Part shown: positions 17,029 to 25,908 of the stretch, piece after piece | Position numbering within the stretch: position 1 is the first letter of the stretch | Layout: every line of letters begins with the position of its first letter | From: Enemella evansiae | Lineage (GTDB): Bacteria; Actinomycetota; Actinomycetes; Propionibacteriales; Propionibacteriaceae | Length of the DNA: 64,000 nt | Assembly (NCBI RefSeq): GCF_002250705.1 | Contig: NZ_NMVP01000034.1 | Coordinates: 62,001-126,000, forward strand | Direction of reading: 5' to 3' | Program-made: the position numbers and the translations under genes | The notes under the pieces: generated by a model | Told to the model about the DNA's origin: nothing | Databases searched by the model: none | Seen by the model: the letters and a program-made list of their open reading frames with translations, nothing else

Positions 17029-18348
17029 TCAGTCCCGGGGCAGCCGCGGGAAGTGGGTGCGGACCCGCCGCAGGGAGATCAGGATGCCGAGCCCGGACAG
17101 GACGCCGCCTAGCATCACGTACAGCGAGATCGGGGTGCTGCTGCCGAACTGGCGCAGCAGCGCGGTGGCGATGAACGAAGACAGGCCGCCGCCGAGCACC
17201 GCACCGAGGTTGTAGGACAGCGCGACGCCGGTGTAGCGGTGCGAGGGGTCGAAGAGGCTGACGTAGTACGCCGCCATCGGGCCGAAGATGAACGCCAGCC
17301 CGCTCATTCCGACGATCATCGCCACGTAGACCGCGGCAGGCTCGCGGGTGTTCAGCAGCAGGAAGTACGGGAATGCCCAGAGCACCTGGAAGATGGCGCC
17401 GGCGAGCATCACCTTGTTCAACCCCACCCGGTCGGCGATCCGGGAGGCGACGAAGCAGAAGATCAGCTGGCCCAGGGACGCGAACAGGCCGGCCATCAGG
17501 AAGACGTTGCGGTCCATCTTCAGCACCTGGGTGCCGTAGGCGTTGGTGAAGGTGATGATGACGAAGACGAACAGGTTGAACCCGAGGTTGACCAGGATGC
17601 CGGCGAACAGCATCGGGCCGGCCTTGGCGAGGACCGCGCCCAGCGGCACCTTGGGGGTGTCCGGGACTTCCTCCTTGAGCTCGCGGAAGACCGGGCTCTC
17701 CTCCAGCCCGAGCCGGATGTAGACGCCGAGGATCACCAGCACCGCCGAGGCCAGGAACGGGATCCGCCAGCCCCAGTCGGTGAACGCCGGCCCGGTCGCG
17801 GCGGCGGTGATCTGGAAGGCGACGATGCCGAGCAGCGAACCCATCGGCGAGCCCGCGGTGGCGGCGGCGCCGAAGAACGCCTTGCTGCCGACCGGGGCGT
17901 GCTCGGTCACCATCAAGAAGGCGCCGGATTGTTCGCCGCCCATGAAGAAGCCCTGCAGGGTACGCAGGATGACCAGCAGCACCGGGGCGAGCGGGCCGAC
18001 GGTCTGGTAGGTCGGCAGCAGACCCATGCCGACGGTGCAGATGCCGGTGGCGACCAGGCAGATCACCAGCATCAGCCGGCGGGACACCCGGTCGCCGAAG
18101 TGGCCGAAGACCAGCCCGCCGAGCGGCCGCGGTACGAACCCGACGCCGAAGGTGAGGAAGGAGAGCAGTACGCCGGTGAGCGGGTCGGATTGCGGGAAGA
18201 ACAGTTTCGGGAAGACCAGCCCGGAGGCGAGCCCGAAGATCAGGAAATCGTAGAGCTCGATCCCGGTACCGAAGCTGCTGGCGACCGCGACCCGGCGTAC
18301 CTGCCTGGGATCGGAATGCAGTTTCTGATCCAGTGCCTGTTCGCTCAT
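17029..18348 (-). CDS. MFS transporter, metabolite:H+ symporter (MHS) type
   Basis: Twelve-helix inner-membrane secondary transporter of 439 aa. It opens with SSFGTGIELYDFLIFG, typical of the MHS branch, and has the MFS loop-2 motif GHFGDRVSRR near residue 95. A long cytoplasmic loop (residues about 220-250) separates the two six-helix halves. The ATG at 18348 has GGGGGAGAG upstream; a longer reading to 18465 would run into repeat DNA. MHS members carry organic acids, shikimate, proline or betaine, so a carboxylate substrate is likely but not shown. No catabolic partner is adjacent except the alcohol dehydrogenase. Confidence 0.88.
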   Translation of the reverse strand: MSEQALDQKLHSDPRQVRRVAVASSFGTGIELYDFLIFGLASGLVFPKLFFPQSDPLTGVLLSFLTFGVGFVPRPLGGLVFGHFGDRVSRRLMLVICLVATGICTVGMGLLPTYQTVGPLAPVLLVILRTLQGFFMGGEQSGAFLMVTEHAPVGSKAFFGAAATAGSPMGSLLGIVAFQITAAATGPAFTDWGWRIPFLASAVLVILGVYIRLGLEESPVFRELKEEVPDTPKVPLGAVLAKAGPMLFAGILVNLGFNLFVFVIITFTNAYGTQVLKMDRNVFLMAGLFASLGQLIFCFVASRIADRVGLNKVMLAGAIFQVLWAFPYFLLLNTREPAAVYVAMIVGMSGLAFIFGPMAAYYVSLFDPSHRYTGVALSYNLGAVLGGGLSSFIATALLRQFGSSTPISLYVMLGGVLSGLGILISLRRVRTHFPRLPRD

Positions 18349-18430
18349 CGCTCTCCCCCTCGGCCGCCGTCGTTGGCTCGCCCATACTGGCCCTGTTCTC
18401 AGGGGGTGTCCAGAGACTCGCCCTACGTCG

Positions 18431-18462
18431 GCTGAGCGAGCGAGGTACGAGCGAGTCGAAGC
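18431..18462. repeat. REP-B repeat copy (diverged)
   Basis: GCTGAGCGAGCGAGG...ACGAGCGAGTCGAAGC, a diverged copy of the GGTTGAGCGAGCG/GCGAGTCGAAACC family. It directly precedes a REP-A copy, so the two families abut here. Confidence 0.6.
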
Positions 18463-18471
18463 CACGCACGT

Positions 18472-18556
18472 TCATCGAGTAGGAGCCCCGGCGGAACGTT
18501 CATCGAGTAGGAGAACCGGCGCAGCGAAGCGGAGCCGGGACTCCGTGTCGAGATGA
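18472..18556. repeat. REP-A repeats: one half copy and one full copy
   Basis: A 5' fragment TCATCGAGTAGG at 18472 is followed by a complete unit at 18500-18556 that ends GTGTCGAGATGA and has a GGCGCAGCGAAGCGGAGCC core. The half copy suggests nested insertion or recombination between units. Confidence 0.8.
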
Positions 18557-18576
18557 ACCCGACATCGCACCCGTCC

Positions 18577-18626
18577 GGTCCACTGCGAACCCTTCCCATG
18601 CGCGTGCGACGGGTTCGCAGTGGACC
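18577..18626. repeat. Perfect 16-bp inverted repeat
   Basis: GGTCCACTGCGAACCC (18577-18592) pairs exactly with GGGTTCGCAGTGGACC (18611-18626) across an 18-nt loop. The flanking ACATCG and CGATGT add a weaker outer pairing. It lies in the 443-bp gene-free interval between the MHS transporter and clpX. No coding sequence was seen there. It could be a terminator or a mobile-element remnant. Confidence 0.75.
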
Positions 18627-18693
18627 GAATGGGTTCGATGTGCGTCACCATCGATGTCACGGCGAGCCAAGCGGCCCGGTCCTCGCATCGGAG

Positions 18694-18729
18694 TTCGGTC
18701 CTCGCATGGTGTGCGATGCGAGAGCCGAA
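18694..18729. terminator. Hairpin downstream of clpX, possible terminator
   Basis: TTCGGTCCTCGCAT (18694-18707) pairs with ATGCGAGAGCCGAA (18716-18729), 12 of 14 positions, with an 8-nt loop. It lies about 60 bp after the clpX stop. No strong U-tract follows, so it would be an imperfect intrinsic terminator. Confidence 0.45.
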
Positions 18730-18791
18730 GTAGCGTGCGAGAACCAAGGGGCGTGCGGTCCGATCACCACACTCGCGCGGGGCGTACCGGC

Positions 18792-20084
18792 TCAGGCGCT
18801 CTTCTCGCGGCGCTCGCGCTTGCCGAACTCGGCGCGCGGGACGAGGGTCGGTACGACCGAGTCGGTGACGACCTCACCGGTGATGACCACCTGGGCGATG
18901 TCCTCGGCCGAGGGCACGTCGTACATCACGTTGAGCAGCACTTCTTCGAGGATGGCGCGCAGACCGCGGGCGCCGGTGCCGCGGGCCAGGGCCAGGTCGG
19001 CGACCGCCTCGACGGCCTCGTCGGTGAACTCCAGGTCGACGCCGTCCAGTTCGAAGAGCTTGCGGAACTGCTTGATCAGCGCATTGCGCGGCTCGACCAG
19101 GATCCGGATCAGCGCGTCACGGTCCAGCGGGGTGACCGAGGAGATCATCGGCAGCCGGCCGATGAACTCGGGGATCAGGCCGTATTTGACCAGGTCCTCG
19201 GGGCGTACCTGACCGAACGGATCGTCCGAGTCGGGGCGGCGGGCCTCTTCGTCGTTGTTGAAGCCGATCGGGCGCTTGCCGACCCGGGCGTCGATGATGT
19301 GGTCCAGCCCGGCGAAGGCGCCGCCGACGATGAACAGCACGTTGGTGGTGTCGATCTGGATGAAGTCCTGATGGGGGTGCTTGCGGCCACCCTGCGGGGG
19401 CACGCTGGCGGTGGTGCCCTCGAGGATCTTCAGCAGCGCCTGCTGCACGCCCTCACCGGACACGTCGCGGGTGATCGAGGGGTTCTCCGACTTGCGGGCG
19501 ACCTTGTCGATCTCGTCGATGTAGATGATGCCGGTCTCGGCCTTCTTCACATCGAAATCCGCGGCCTGGATCAGTTTGAGCAGGATGTTCTCGACATCCT
19601 CACCGACGTAGCCGGCCTCGGTGAGTGCGGTGGCGTCGGCCATCGCGAACGGCACGTTGAGCATCTTGGCCAGGGTCTGCGCCAGATAGGTCTTGCCGCA
19701 GCCGGTCGGGCCGATGAGCAGGATGTTGGATTTGCCCAGCTCGACGCCGTCGTCCTCGGCGGCGCGGCGGGCGGGGGTGGCGGCCTGCGCCTGCACCCGC
19801 TTGTAGTGGTTGTAGACCGCGACGGCGAGCGCCTTCTTGGCATCGCCCTGGCCGATCACGTACGCATCCAGGAATTCGCGGATCTGGTGCGGCTTGGGCA
19901 GCTCGTCCAGCAGGCCGACGTCGGAGCCCTCGGAGAACTCCTCCTCGATGATCTCGTTGCAGAGATCGATGCACTCGTCGCAGATGTAGACCCCGGGGCC
20001 CGCGATGAGCTTCTTGACCTGCTTCTGGCTCTTGCCGCAGAAGTTGCACTTCAGCAGGTCACCGCTCTCGCCGATGCGTGCCAT
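18792..20084 (-). CDS. clpX: ATP-dependent Clp protease ATP-binding subunit ClpX
   Basis: AAA+ unfoldase of 430 aa that feeds tagged proteins to ClpP. The N-terminal zinc-binding domain has Cys13, Cys16, Cys35 and Cys38. Walker A is GPTGCGKT (residues 125-132) and Walker B is IIYIDEID with Asp190-Glu191. The pore and sensor regions and the C-terminal arginine-rich small domain follow. It is the third gene of the clpP1-clpP2-clpX row but is separated from clpP2 by 209 bp holding a hairpin and a ClgR-like box, so it probably has its own promoter. Confidence 0.98.
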   Translation of the reverse strand: MARIGESGDLLKCNFCGKSQKQVKKLIAGPGVYICDECIDLCNEIIEEEFSEGSDVGLLDELPKPHQIREFLDAYVIGQGDAKKALAVAVYNHYKRVQAQAATPARRAAEDDGVELGKSNILLIGPTGCGKTYLAQTLAKMLNVPFAMADATALTEAGYVGEDVENILLKLIQAADFDVKKAETGIIYIDEIDKVARKSENPSITRDVSGEGVQQALLKILEGTTASVPPQGGRKHPHQDFIQIDTTNVLFIVGGAFAGLDHIIDARVGKRPIGFNNDEEARRPDSDDPFGQVRPEDLVKYGLIPEFIGRLPMISSVTPLDRDALIRILVEPRNALIKQFRKLFELDGVDLEFTDEAVEAVADLALARGTGARGLRAILEEVLLNVMYDVPSAEDIAQVVITGEVVTDSVVPTLVPRAEFGKRERREKSA

Positions 20085-20226
20085 CTCTCAAACCTTTCCG
20101 CGGACGTTGCCTCACCCTAACTCGGGCCCGGTCCGCCGATCGCGACCATTTCGCCCCGCGGTCGGTGACCTGAGGGATACGACGCTACCTGTCCGAGGCG
20201 ACAAACCCGAGGGGTGACTCCCGGGT

Positions 20227-20243
20227 GTTCGCTATCGGCGTGA
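20227..20243. promoter_or_regulatory. Possible ClgR-type box upstream of clpX (half-conserved)
   Basis: GTTCGC-N5-GCGTGA: the left half and the GCG of the right half match the actinobacterial ClgR pattern GTTCGC-N5-GCGAAC. It is 143 bp upstream of the clpX start. The right half is diverged, so this is weaker than the site before clpP1. Confidence 0.4.
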
Positions 20244-20250
20244 ATGCGAA

Positions 20251-20284
20251 GCGGCTCGCGCGCCGAACTGGGCGCGCGAGCCGC
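20251..20284 (-). terminator. Strong GC hairpin between clpP2 and clpX
   Basis: GCGGCTCGCGCGC (20251-20263) pairs perfectly with GCGCGCGAGCCGC (20272-20284), with an 8-nt loop, immediately after the clpP2 stop. There is no U-run, but a 13-bp GC stem can attenuate transcription in actinobacteria. Confidence 0.6.
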
Positions 20285-20293
20285 CTGGAACAA

Positions 20294-21013
20294 TCAGGCG
20301 TCCTTGAGGGACTGCAGCACGTCGTCGATCAGGCCGTACTCCTTGGCCTGCTCGGCGGTGAGGTACTTGTCCCGGTCGACGTCGCTGCTGATCTGTTCCG
20401 GGGACTGGCCCGTCGCGTCGGCCAGCATCTGCTCCATCAGGCTGCGGATCCGCAGGATCTCGTTGGCCTGGATCTCCAGGTCCGAGGACTGCCCGTAGGT
20501 GCCCTGGCCCATCGACGGCTGGTGGATCAGGATCGTCGAGTTCGGCAGCGCGAGCCGCTTGCCCTTGGTCCCGGCGGCCAGCAGGACGGCGGCCGCGGAG
20601 GCGGCCATGCCCAGGCAGATCGTCTGGATGTCCGGCTTGATGTAGCGCATCGTGTCGTAGATCGCGGTCATCGCGGTGAACGAGCCACCGGGGCTGTTGA
20701 TGTACATGCTGATGGGCCGGTCGGGGTCCATCGACTGCAGGCACAGCAGTTCGGCCATGATCGCGTTGGCCAGGTCGTCGCTCACCGGGTCGCCGAGGAA
20801 GATGATCCGGTCCTCGAAGAGCTTGGCGAACGGGTCCACCCGCCGGAAGCCGTAGGAGGTGCGCTCCTCCCACTGCGGGATGTAGTGGTTGGCGTCCGGT
20901 CCGCTCGGGGCGAGTCCTCCGGGGCGTACGCCTCCGTTCATCCGGGCGCCGCCGCGGGCCTGCACCTTCATGGACTGTTCCTGGTTGAACCGGGCGAGGT
21001 TCTCGTAGTTCAT
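20294..21013 (-). CDS. clpP2: ATP-dependent Clp protease proteolytic subunit ClpP2
   Basis: Serine peptidase subunit of the Clp protease, 239 aa. The catalytic triad is Ser139 (GMAASAA), His164 (LIHQPSM) and Asp215 (DRDKYLT). The ATG at 21013 is preceded by GAGGAGGG at good spacing. This start gives an N-terminal extension of roughly 30 residues rich in Gly, Arg and Asn compared with usual ClpP proteins; ClpP propeptides are removed on maturation. It follows clpP1 by 25 bp. Actinobacterial ClpP1 and ClpP2 normally form a mixed two-ring tetradecamer. Confidence 0.96.
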   Translation of the reverse strand: MNYENLARFNQEQSMKVQARGGARMNGGVRPGGLAPSGPDANHYIPQWEERTSYGFRRVDPFAKLFEDRIIFLGDPVSDDLANAIMAELLCLQSMDPDRPISMYINSPGGSFTAMTAIYDTMRYIKPDIQTICLGMAASAAAVLLAAGTKGKRLALPNSTILIHQPSMGQGTYGQSSDLEIQANEILRIRSLMEQMLADATGQSPEQISSDVDRDKYLTAEQAKEYGLIDDVLQSLKDA

Positions 21014-21038
21014 GGTGTCCCTCCTCACTGGTTCGATG

Positions 21039-21674
21039 TCACTGATTCGGCGCGTCTTCGCCGCGCGGGATCTGGGACGCGTTCTCGTAGACGTGGTCGA
21101 TGAAGCCGTATTCCTTCGCCTGCTCGGCGGTGAACCAGCGGTCCCGGTCGGAGTCGGCGTTGATCTGCTCGACGGTCTGCCCGGTGTGCTGGGCGATCAG
21201 CTCGGCCATCACCTTCTTGATGTGCAGCGACTGCTCCGCCTGGATCCGGATGTCGGAGGCCGTACCGCCGAGGCCGCCGGAGGGCTGGTGCATCATGATC
21301 CGGCTGTGCGGCAGCGCGTACCGCTTGCCCGGCGTACCCGCCGACAGCAGGAACTGCCCCATCGAGGCCGCCAGGCCCATCGCCACGGTGGCGACATCGT
21401 TGGAGATCCACTGCATGGTGTCGAAGATCGCCATGCCCGAGTCCACCGAACCGCCGGGGCTGTTGATGTAGAGGTAGATGTCCTTGTCGGGATCCTCGGC
21501 GTTCAGCAGCAGCATCTGCGCGGTGATCGCGTTGGCGTTCTCGTCGCGGACCTCGGACCCCAGGAAGATGATCCGGTTGGCCAGCAGCGACTGGTACACG
21601 TTGTCGGTCATGCTCGGACCGCCACCGTTGGCGGCGGCTCGGATGAGCGCTGGATTCTCTGGGATGTTGTTCAC
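21039..21674 (-). CDS. clpP1: ATP-dependent Clp protease proteolytic subunit ClpP1
   Basis: Serine peptidase subunit, 211 aa from the GTG at 21674. Triad: Ser104 (GLAASMG), His129 (MMHQPSG) and Asp178 (DRDRWFT). The start is uncertain: ATG at 21725 or 21611 is also in frame and none has a strong ribosome site. GTG 21674 gives about 20 residues before [10 protein letters not shown], as in relatives, and leaves the ClgR-like box at 21726 in the promoter region. In M. tuberculosis tig lies next upstream; here about 7 kb of accessory genes intervene. Confidence 0.94.
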   Translation of the reverse strand: MNNIPENPALIRAAANGGGPSMTDNVYQSLLANRIIFLGSEVRDENANAITAQMLLLNAEDPDKDIYLYINSPGGSVDSGMAIFDTMQWISNDVATVAMGLAASMGQFLLSAGTPGKRYALPHSRIMMHQPSGGLGGTASDIRIQAEQSLHIKKVMAELIAQHTGQTVEQINADSDRDRWFTAEQAKEYGFIDHVYENASQIPRGEDAPNQ

Positions 21675-21725
21675 GAAACCGAAACTACCGGGCGGCGTCG
21701 GCAAACCTGAGCGATCTCGGCGCAT

Positions 21726-21742
21726 GTTCGCTGTGGGCGCAC
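21726..21742. promoter_or_regulatory. ClgR-type operator upstream of clpP1
   Basis: GTTCGC-TGTGG-GCGCAC matches GTTCGC-N5-GCGAAC at 11 of 12 defined positions. ClgR is known to activate clpP1P2 and clpC in actinobacteria. The palindrome lies 52 bp before the GTG start used for clpP1, which argues against the longer N-terminus. Confidence 0.65.
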
Positions 21743-21765
21743 CCACGCCGGCCGGGCGTACCGCG

Positions 21766-22563
21766 TCAGGAGGCCCGGGGCGCGGGCTCCCCGGCGCCGC
21801 TGCTCACCGCGCGGGTGACCGAGGCCGGGGCGCCGAGTTCGCGGGAGATCTCCCGGGTGGTCTCGAGCAGCTTCGGCAGGTGCTTCGAGAGCTCGGCGAT
21901 GGTGGCATGGTGGGTGAACGCGGTGATCGACAGGGCGCCGACCACCTCGCCCTGCGAGCCGAAGACCGGTGCGGCGATGCAGTTGGAGAACTCCTCGTAC
22001 TCCCCGTCGTCGCTGGACCAGCCGCGCTCGGCGACCTCGGCGAGCACCGTACGCAACTGCTTGGGCGCGGTGATGGTGTGGTCGGTGTACTTCTCGAAGC
22101 TGGCGCGGGCGATGATCTCCTCCCGCTGCTCCGGTTCGAGGTAGGCCAGGATCGACTTGCTGACCCCGGCGGTATGGATCACCACTTCCCCGCCGATCCG
22201 GGTGTTCAGCGTGATCGAGGACGGCGGTTCGATCTTGTCCACATAGATCAGCCGGTCCTTCTGCGGGACGGCCAGCTGGACGGTGAACCCGACCTCGTCG
22301 CTGAGCCGCTGCAGATAGGGATGCACCAGCGCGCGCAGGTCGAACTGCTCCACCGCCCGGGACGCCAGCCCGGCCAGCCGGAAGCCGACGCCGTAGTGCC
22401 CGTTGCCGACATTGCGCAGGAAGCCGGAGCCCTCGAGGGTCTGGATCAACCGCAGCGCGGTGGTGCGGTGGGTGCCCAGCACGTCGGCCAGTTCCTGCGC
22501 CGTGCTGGGCCGCTCGCTGCACCGTTCGAGGATGGTGATCGCCCGCTGCACCGTCTGCGACAT
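21766..22563 (-). CDS. IclR-family transcriptional regulator
   Basis: Regulator of 265 aa with an N-terminal winged helix ([20 protein letters not shown], then [20 protein letters not shown]) and a C-terminal GAF-like effector domain. It is last in a run of three minus-strand genes (MFS transporter, SDR, IclR), separated from the SDR by 54 bp, and probably controls them. The likely target is the GTGCA-repeat region upstream of the transporter at 24805-24829; this is inference. Confidence 0.9.
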   Translation of the reverse strand: MSQTVQRAITILERCSERPSTAQELADVLGTHRTTALRLIQTLEGSGFLRNVGNGHYGVGFRLAGLASRAVEQFDLRALVHPYLQRLSDEVGFTVQLAVPQKDRLIYVDKIEPPSSITLNTRIGGEVVIHTAGVSKSILAYLEPEQREEIIARASFEKYTDHTITAPKQLRTVLAEVAERGWSSDDGEYEEFSNCIAAPVFGSQGEVVGALSITAFTHHATIAELSKHLPKLLETTREISRELGAPASVTRAVSSGAGEPAPRAS

Positions 22564-22617
22564 CAGTGCTCCTCCCCTGGCTCGGCTGACCGTGATTCTC
22601 TCATGCCCCGCTCCCGC

Positions 22618-23379
22618 TCAGCCGAAGTACTGCCCGCCGTTGATGTCGACGATGGTGCCGGTGACGAACCCGGCGCCGTCCTCGGTCAGCCAGCCGACCG
22701 CCTGGGCCACGTCGGCGGGTACGCCGGCCCGGCCGGCGGGGATGGTGGCGATGGTCTGCCGCTTGGAGTCCTCGCTGGTGAAGGTGGAATGGAACGGGGT
22801 GTCCTCGATGAACCCGGGGGCGACCGCGTTGACGGTGATCTGCTCCGGCGCGAGCTCCTTGGCCAGCCCGCGGGTGAAGCCGAACAGCGCGGCCTTCGAG
22901 GTGGCGTACGCCGTCGCCCCGGGGTGGCCGCCGTTGCGGCCGGCCAGCGAGGCCATGTTCACGATCCGCCCGCCCGGGCGGCGCAGCAGCGGCAGCATCG
23001 CGTGGGTGACCAGGAAGGTGGAGTCGAGGTTGGTGGCGAGGACGGTACGCCACAGAGCCAGCTCCATCTCCGCGATCGTCGCGCGCTGGATCAGCCCGCC
23101 GACATTGTTGACCAGGACGTCCAGGGTGCCGAACTCGCGCCGGATGGTGGCGGCCAGTTCGTCGACCTGGTCGGGCTCGGTCACGTCGACCTGGAGTGCC
23201 AGTGCCGGCTGTCCGGATCCCTCCTGCAGGCCGGCGAGTGCGGCGTCATCGGGCCGGTGGGTCCGGTAGGTGATCGCGATCCGGGCGCCCCGGTGCGCGA
23301 GTTCCTGGGCGATCGCCAGGCCGATGCCGACACCGCCGCCGGTGATCAGGGCGGTACGGCCGTCGAGGGTGCGGTTCAT
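22618..23379 (-). CDS. SDR-family NAD(P)-dependent oxidoreductase
   Basis: Classical short-chain dehydrogenase of 253 aa. The nucleotide-binding motif is TGGGVGIG (residues 13-20), NNVG is at 91-94, and the catalytic set is Ser144, Tyr158 and Lys162 (YATSK). PG near residue 188 follows the usual pattern. It resembles 3-oxoacyl-ACP reductase or sugar/polyol dehydrogenases. Its place between an organic-anion MFS transporter and an IclR regulator suggests catabolism of the imported acid or sugar acid rather than fatty-acid synthesis. Confidence 0.88.
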   Translation of the reverse strand: MNRTLDGRTALITGGGVGIGLAIAQELAHRGARIAITYRTHRPDDAALAGLQEGSGQPALALQVDVTEPDQVDELAATIRREFGTLDVLVNNVGGLIQRATIAEMELALWRTVLATNLDSTFLVTHAMLPLLRRPGGRIVNMASLAGRNGGHPGATAYATSKAALFGFTRGLAKELAPEQITVNAVAPGFIEDTPFHSTFTSEDSKRQTIATIPAGRAGVPADVAQAVGWLTEDGAGFVTGTIVDINGGQYFG

Positions 23380-23432
23380 CTGTTGCTCCTTGTTTTCTTT
23401 GTCTGCAAGCGATTCGCGGATGCCGGCCGCGC

Positions 23433-24775
23433 TCAGCGGTCGACCACCTGGACCCGGCCCTCGGGCCGCCGGCCGGCGTAGGCGATGGTGGCGACGGCGG
23501 TGAGGACGAGCAGGCCGGCCAGGAAGAACAGGCTCACCCTGGTACCGCCGGTGGCCTGGTTGATCAGGCCGACGGCATACGGGGCGACGAACCCGCCGAC
23601 GTTGCCGACCGCGTTGACCAGGCCGATGCCGGCCGCTGCGGCCGCCCCGACGAAGACCGAGGCGGGCATCGCCAGCAGCGGCGCAGTGGCCGAGTAGACC
23701 CCATCGCGGCGATGGTCAGGAAGAACAGCGCGAGGACCGGTGAGCTGCCGGCGGCGAGGCCGGCGGCGACCAGTCCGACGGCGGCGAGCACCATCGATGC
23801 GGCGGCGTGCGCGGCGCGCAGCCCGGTGCGGTCGGAGTTGCGTGCCCACAGATAGAGGAAGATCGCCGCGGCACCGTAGGGGATCACCGAGATCAGTCCG
23901 ACCTGGATGGTGGAGAACTGACCGAGGGACTTGATCACCGTCGGCAGCCACAGGCCGAAACCGTAGATGCCGCAGACCATGCCGAAGTTGAGCATCGCGT
24001 ACGCCCAGACGCGGGAGTCCTTGAGCCCGTCGAGGAAGCGGCCGTGCCCGGTCTGCGCGACCAAGGAGTTCTCGTGGGCGATCGTCGAGGTGAGCCAGCC
24101 GCGTTCGGTCTCGCTCAGCCAGCTGGCCTCCTCGGGCCGGTCGGTGAGCAGTCTGGGTACCAGCACGCCCAGCACGATCGCCGGGACGCCCTCGATGATG
24201 AACAGCCACTGCCAGTCCTGGACGCCCAGGAACTCGGGCATCGCCAGGATGGCTCCGGACAGCGGCGCGCCGATGGCGTTCGAGATCGGCTGGGCCAGGA
24301 TGAAGGTGCCGAGCACGGTGACCCGCACCTTCTGCGGGAACCAGAGCGTCAGATAGAAGATCATCGCCGGGAAGAAGCCGGCCTCCGCGACGCCCAGCAG
24401 GAAGCGCAGCACCGCGAACGAGGTGGGTCCGGTGGTGAAGATCATCGCGGTGGAGACGATCCCCCAGGAGATCATGATCCGCGCGATCCACTTCCGGGCG
24501 CCGAAGTGCACCATGCCGGCATTGCTGGGCACCTCGAACAGTGCGTACCCGATGAAGAACACACCCGCCCCGAAACCGAAGGCCGCCTCGGTGAGCCCGA
24601 CATCGGGACCCATCGTCAGCTTCGCGAACCCCACATTGTTCCGGTCCAGGAAGGCGATGAAGTACAGCACCGCGATGATCGGCAGCAACCGCCGCCGGAC
24701 CTTGCTCAGCGTCGCCCGCTCGACGCTTTTCATATCGGGGCCGGCCGTGGGGCCGGGAACTGCTGAGGTCGACAT
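23433..24775 (-). pseudogene. MFS transporter, anion:cation symporter type, interrupted by a one-base frameshift
   Basis: Twelve-helix MFS protein of the ACS branch (LPIIAVLYFIAFLDRNNVGF at residues 31-50), starting at ATG 24775 with AGGAG upstream. Frame one runs well to LFFLTIAAMG, then goes nonsense; another frame continues VYSATAPLLAMPASVFVGAA to the stop at 23433. The join is at the C-run 23699-23702: five C (GGGGG on the coding strand) would restore one reading, and only four are present. The protein is otherwise intact. Either the gene is a recent pseudogene or the sequence lacks one base. The family carries organic anions such as hexuronates, galactonate or phthalate. Confidence 0.8.
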
Positions 24776-24804
24776 CGAAGCTCCTTTGCTGTGATGTTCG
24801 CGTT

Positions 24805-24829
24805 GTGCAACATATGCACTTACTGTGCA
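24805..24829. promoter_or_regulatory. GTGCA repeat operator upstream of the MFS-SDR-IclR run
   Basis: GTGCA-ACATA-TGCAC (24805-24819) is a perfect 5-bp-arm palindrome, followed by a third half-site GTGCA at 24825-24829, in the leader region 30-55 bp before the MFS start. The arrangement of three half-sites is consistent with cooperative repressor binding, perhaps by the IclR protein. Confidence 0.5.
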
Positions 24830-24945
24830 AATGTAGTTCGCGCGAAAACAGGAGTCAACCAGCTGTCGTGCCAGGCATGGCGAGGTACGCCCGCCGGTGC
24901 GGCGGGGCGTGGGGATTTCGGACGCGGGGATCCCGGGGCGTCACC

Positions 24946-25815
24946 TCAGGATCCGGTCAGGGCCTCCCGGACCGCGGCCAGCGCGGCCGACTGTTCGGCC
25001 CGCTCCGGGCGGACCAGGACCAGATCCCGGGTCGGTGCATTGCGCAGCGGCACCGCGGCCAGGCCGGTCGGCAGGTCGGCGGCGAGCAGGCCGGGCACCA
25101 GGGCCAGCCCCAGTCCGCTGGAGACATAGGCGACCCGCGCCGCATGGTCGGGCGCCCGGCGTACCCGCCGCGGCCGCAGCCCCGCATCGGCCGCGACCCG
25201 ACGCAGCAGGCCCTGGTCACCGACGGCCTCCACCCAGGTCTGATCGGCGAGCTCGGCCAGCGCGACCGGTACGCCCGCCGCGGCGGCCGGGTGGCCGGCC
25301 GGGGCGAGCAGCCGCAACTCATCGGTGAGCACCGGTTCGGCGACCAACCCGGGCCGGGGCCGGTCGTCGGGGCCGGCGAGCACCACCGCCGCATCCAGCT
25401 CACCGGCGGCCAGCGCCCCGATCAGCCCGCTGGCCGAACCCTGCCGCAGTGCCACGGCCAACCTGGGTCGGGTCCGCTCCAGCACCGCCAGCGCCGGAAC
25501 CACCAACGAGGCGGTCGCCGAGGGCACACTCCCCAGCCGTAACCGCACCTCCGCCTCCGCGGCCTCCGCGACGTCGACCCGCGCCTGCGCCACCGACCGC
25601 ACCACCTCCCGGGCGTGCGGCAGCAGCGCCTCGCCGTGCCGGGTCAATCGGATGCCACGGGCGACCCGCTCCAACAGCGGTACGCCGAGATCGGCCTCCA
25701 GCGCCTGCAACTGCCGCGACAGCGCCGACTGGGAGTAACCGAGCTCCGCGGCGGCCCGGGAGATCGAGCCGGTCCGGGCGACCGCGGCGAAGGTGCGCAG
25801 CTGGGTGAGTTCCAC
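24946..25815 (-). CDS. LysR-family transcriptional regulator
   Basis: Regulator of 289 aa with an N-terminal winged helix (LTQLRTFAAVARTGSISRAA, then the recognition helix in SQSALSRQLQALE) and a type-2 periplasmic-binding effector domain. Start is GTG at 25815; an ATG 36 nt upstream would run through the predicted LysR box and is less likely. It is divergent from the EamA transporter gene, the usual arrangement for a LysR activator and its target. The effector is unknown. Confidence 0.88.
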   Translation of the reverse strand: MELTQLRTFAAVARTGSISRAAAELGYSQSALSRQLQALEADLGVPLLERVARGIRLTRHGEALLPHAREVVRSVAQARVDVAEAAEAEVRLRLGSVPSATASLVVPALAVLERTRPRLAVALRQGSASGLIGALAAGELDAAVVLAGPDDRPRPGLVAEPVLTDELRLLAPAGHPAAAAGVPVALAELADQTWVEAVGDQGLLRRVAADAGLRPRRVRRAPDHAARVAYVSSGLGLALVPGLLAADLPTGLAAVPLRNAPTRDLVLVRPERAEQSAALAAVREALTGS

Positions 25816-25837
25816 CCGGCCAGCGTAGATCGAGCCA

Positions 25838-25850
25838 TGCGTGCGATGCA
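25838..25850. promoter_or_regulatory. LysR T-N11-A box between lysR and the EamA exporter
   Basis: TGCGT-GCG-ATGCA: a 5-bp dyad with one mismatch and the T-N11-A spacing of LysR boxes. It lies 23 bp before the lysR start and 58 bp before the transporter start, consistent with autoregulation and activation of the divergent gene. Confidence 0.5.
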
Positions 25851-25908
25851 TGATGAGGCTGCGTTTCTTGCGCTTGTCGCAGGCCTCGGCCGGTACCAGA
25901 CTCAACGG

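Noticed and set aside
21675..21746. Longer N-terminus of ClpP1
   Set aside because: It would overlap a ClgR-like operator, has no ribosome site and exceeds the family length.
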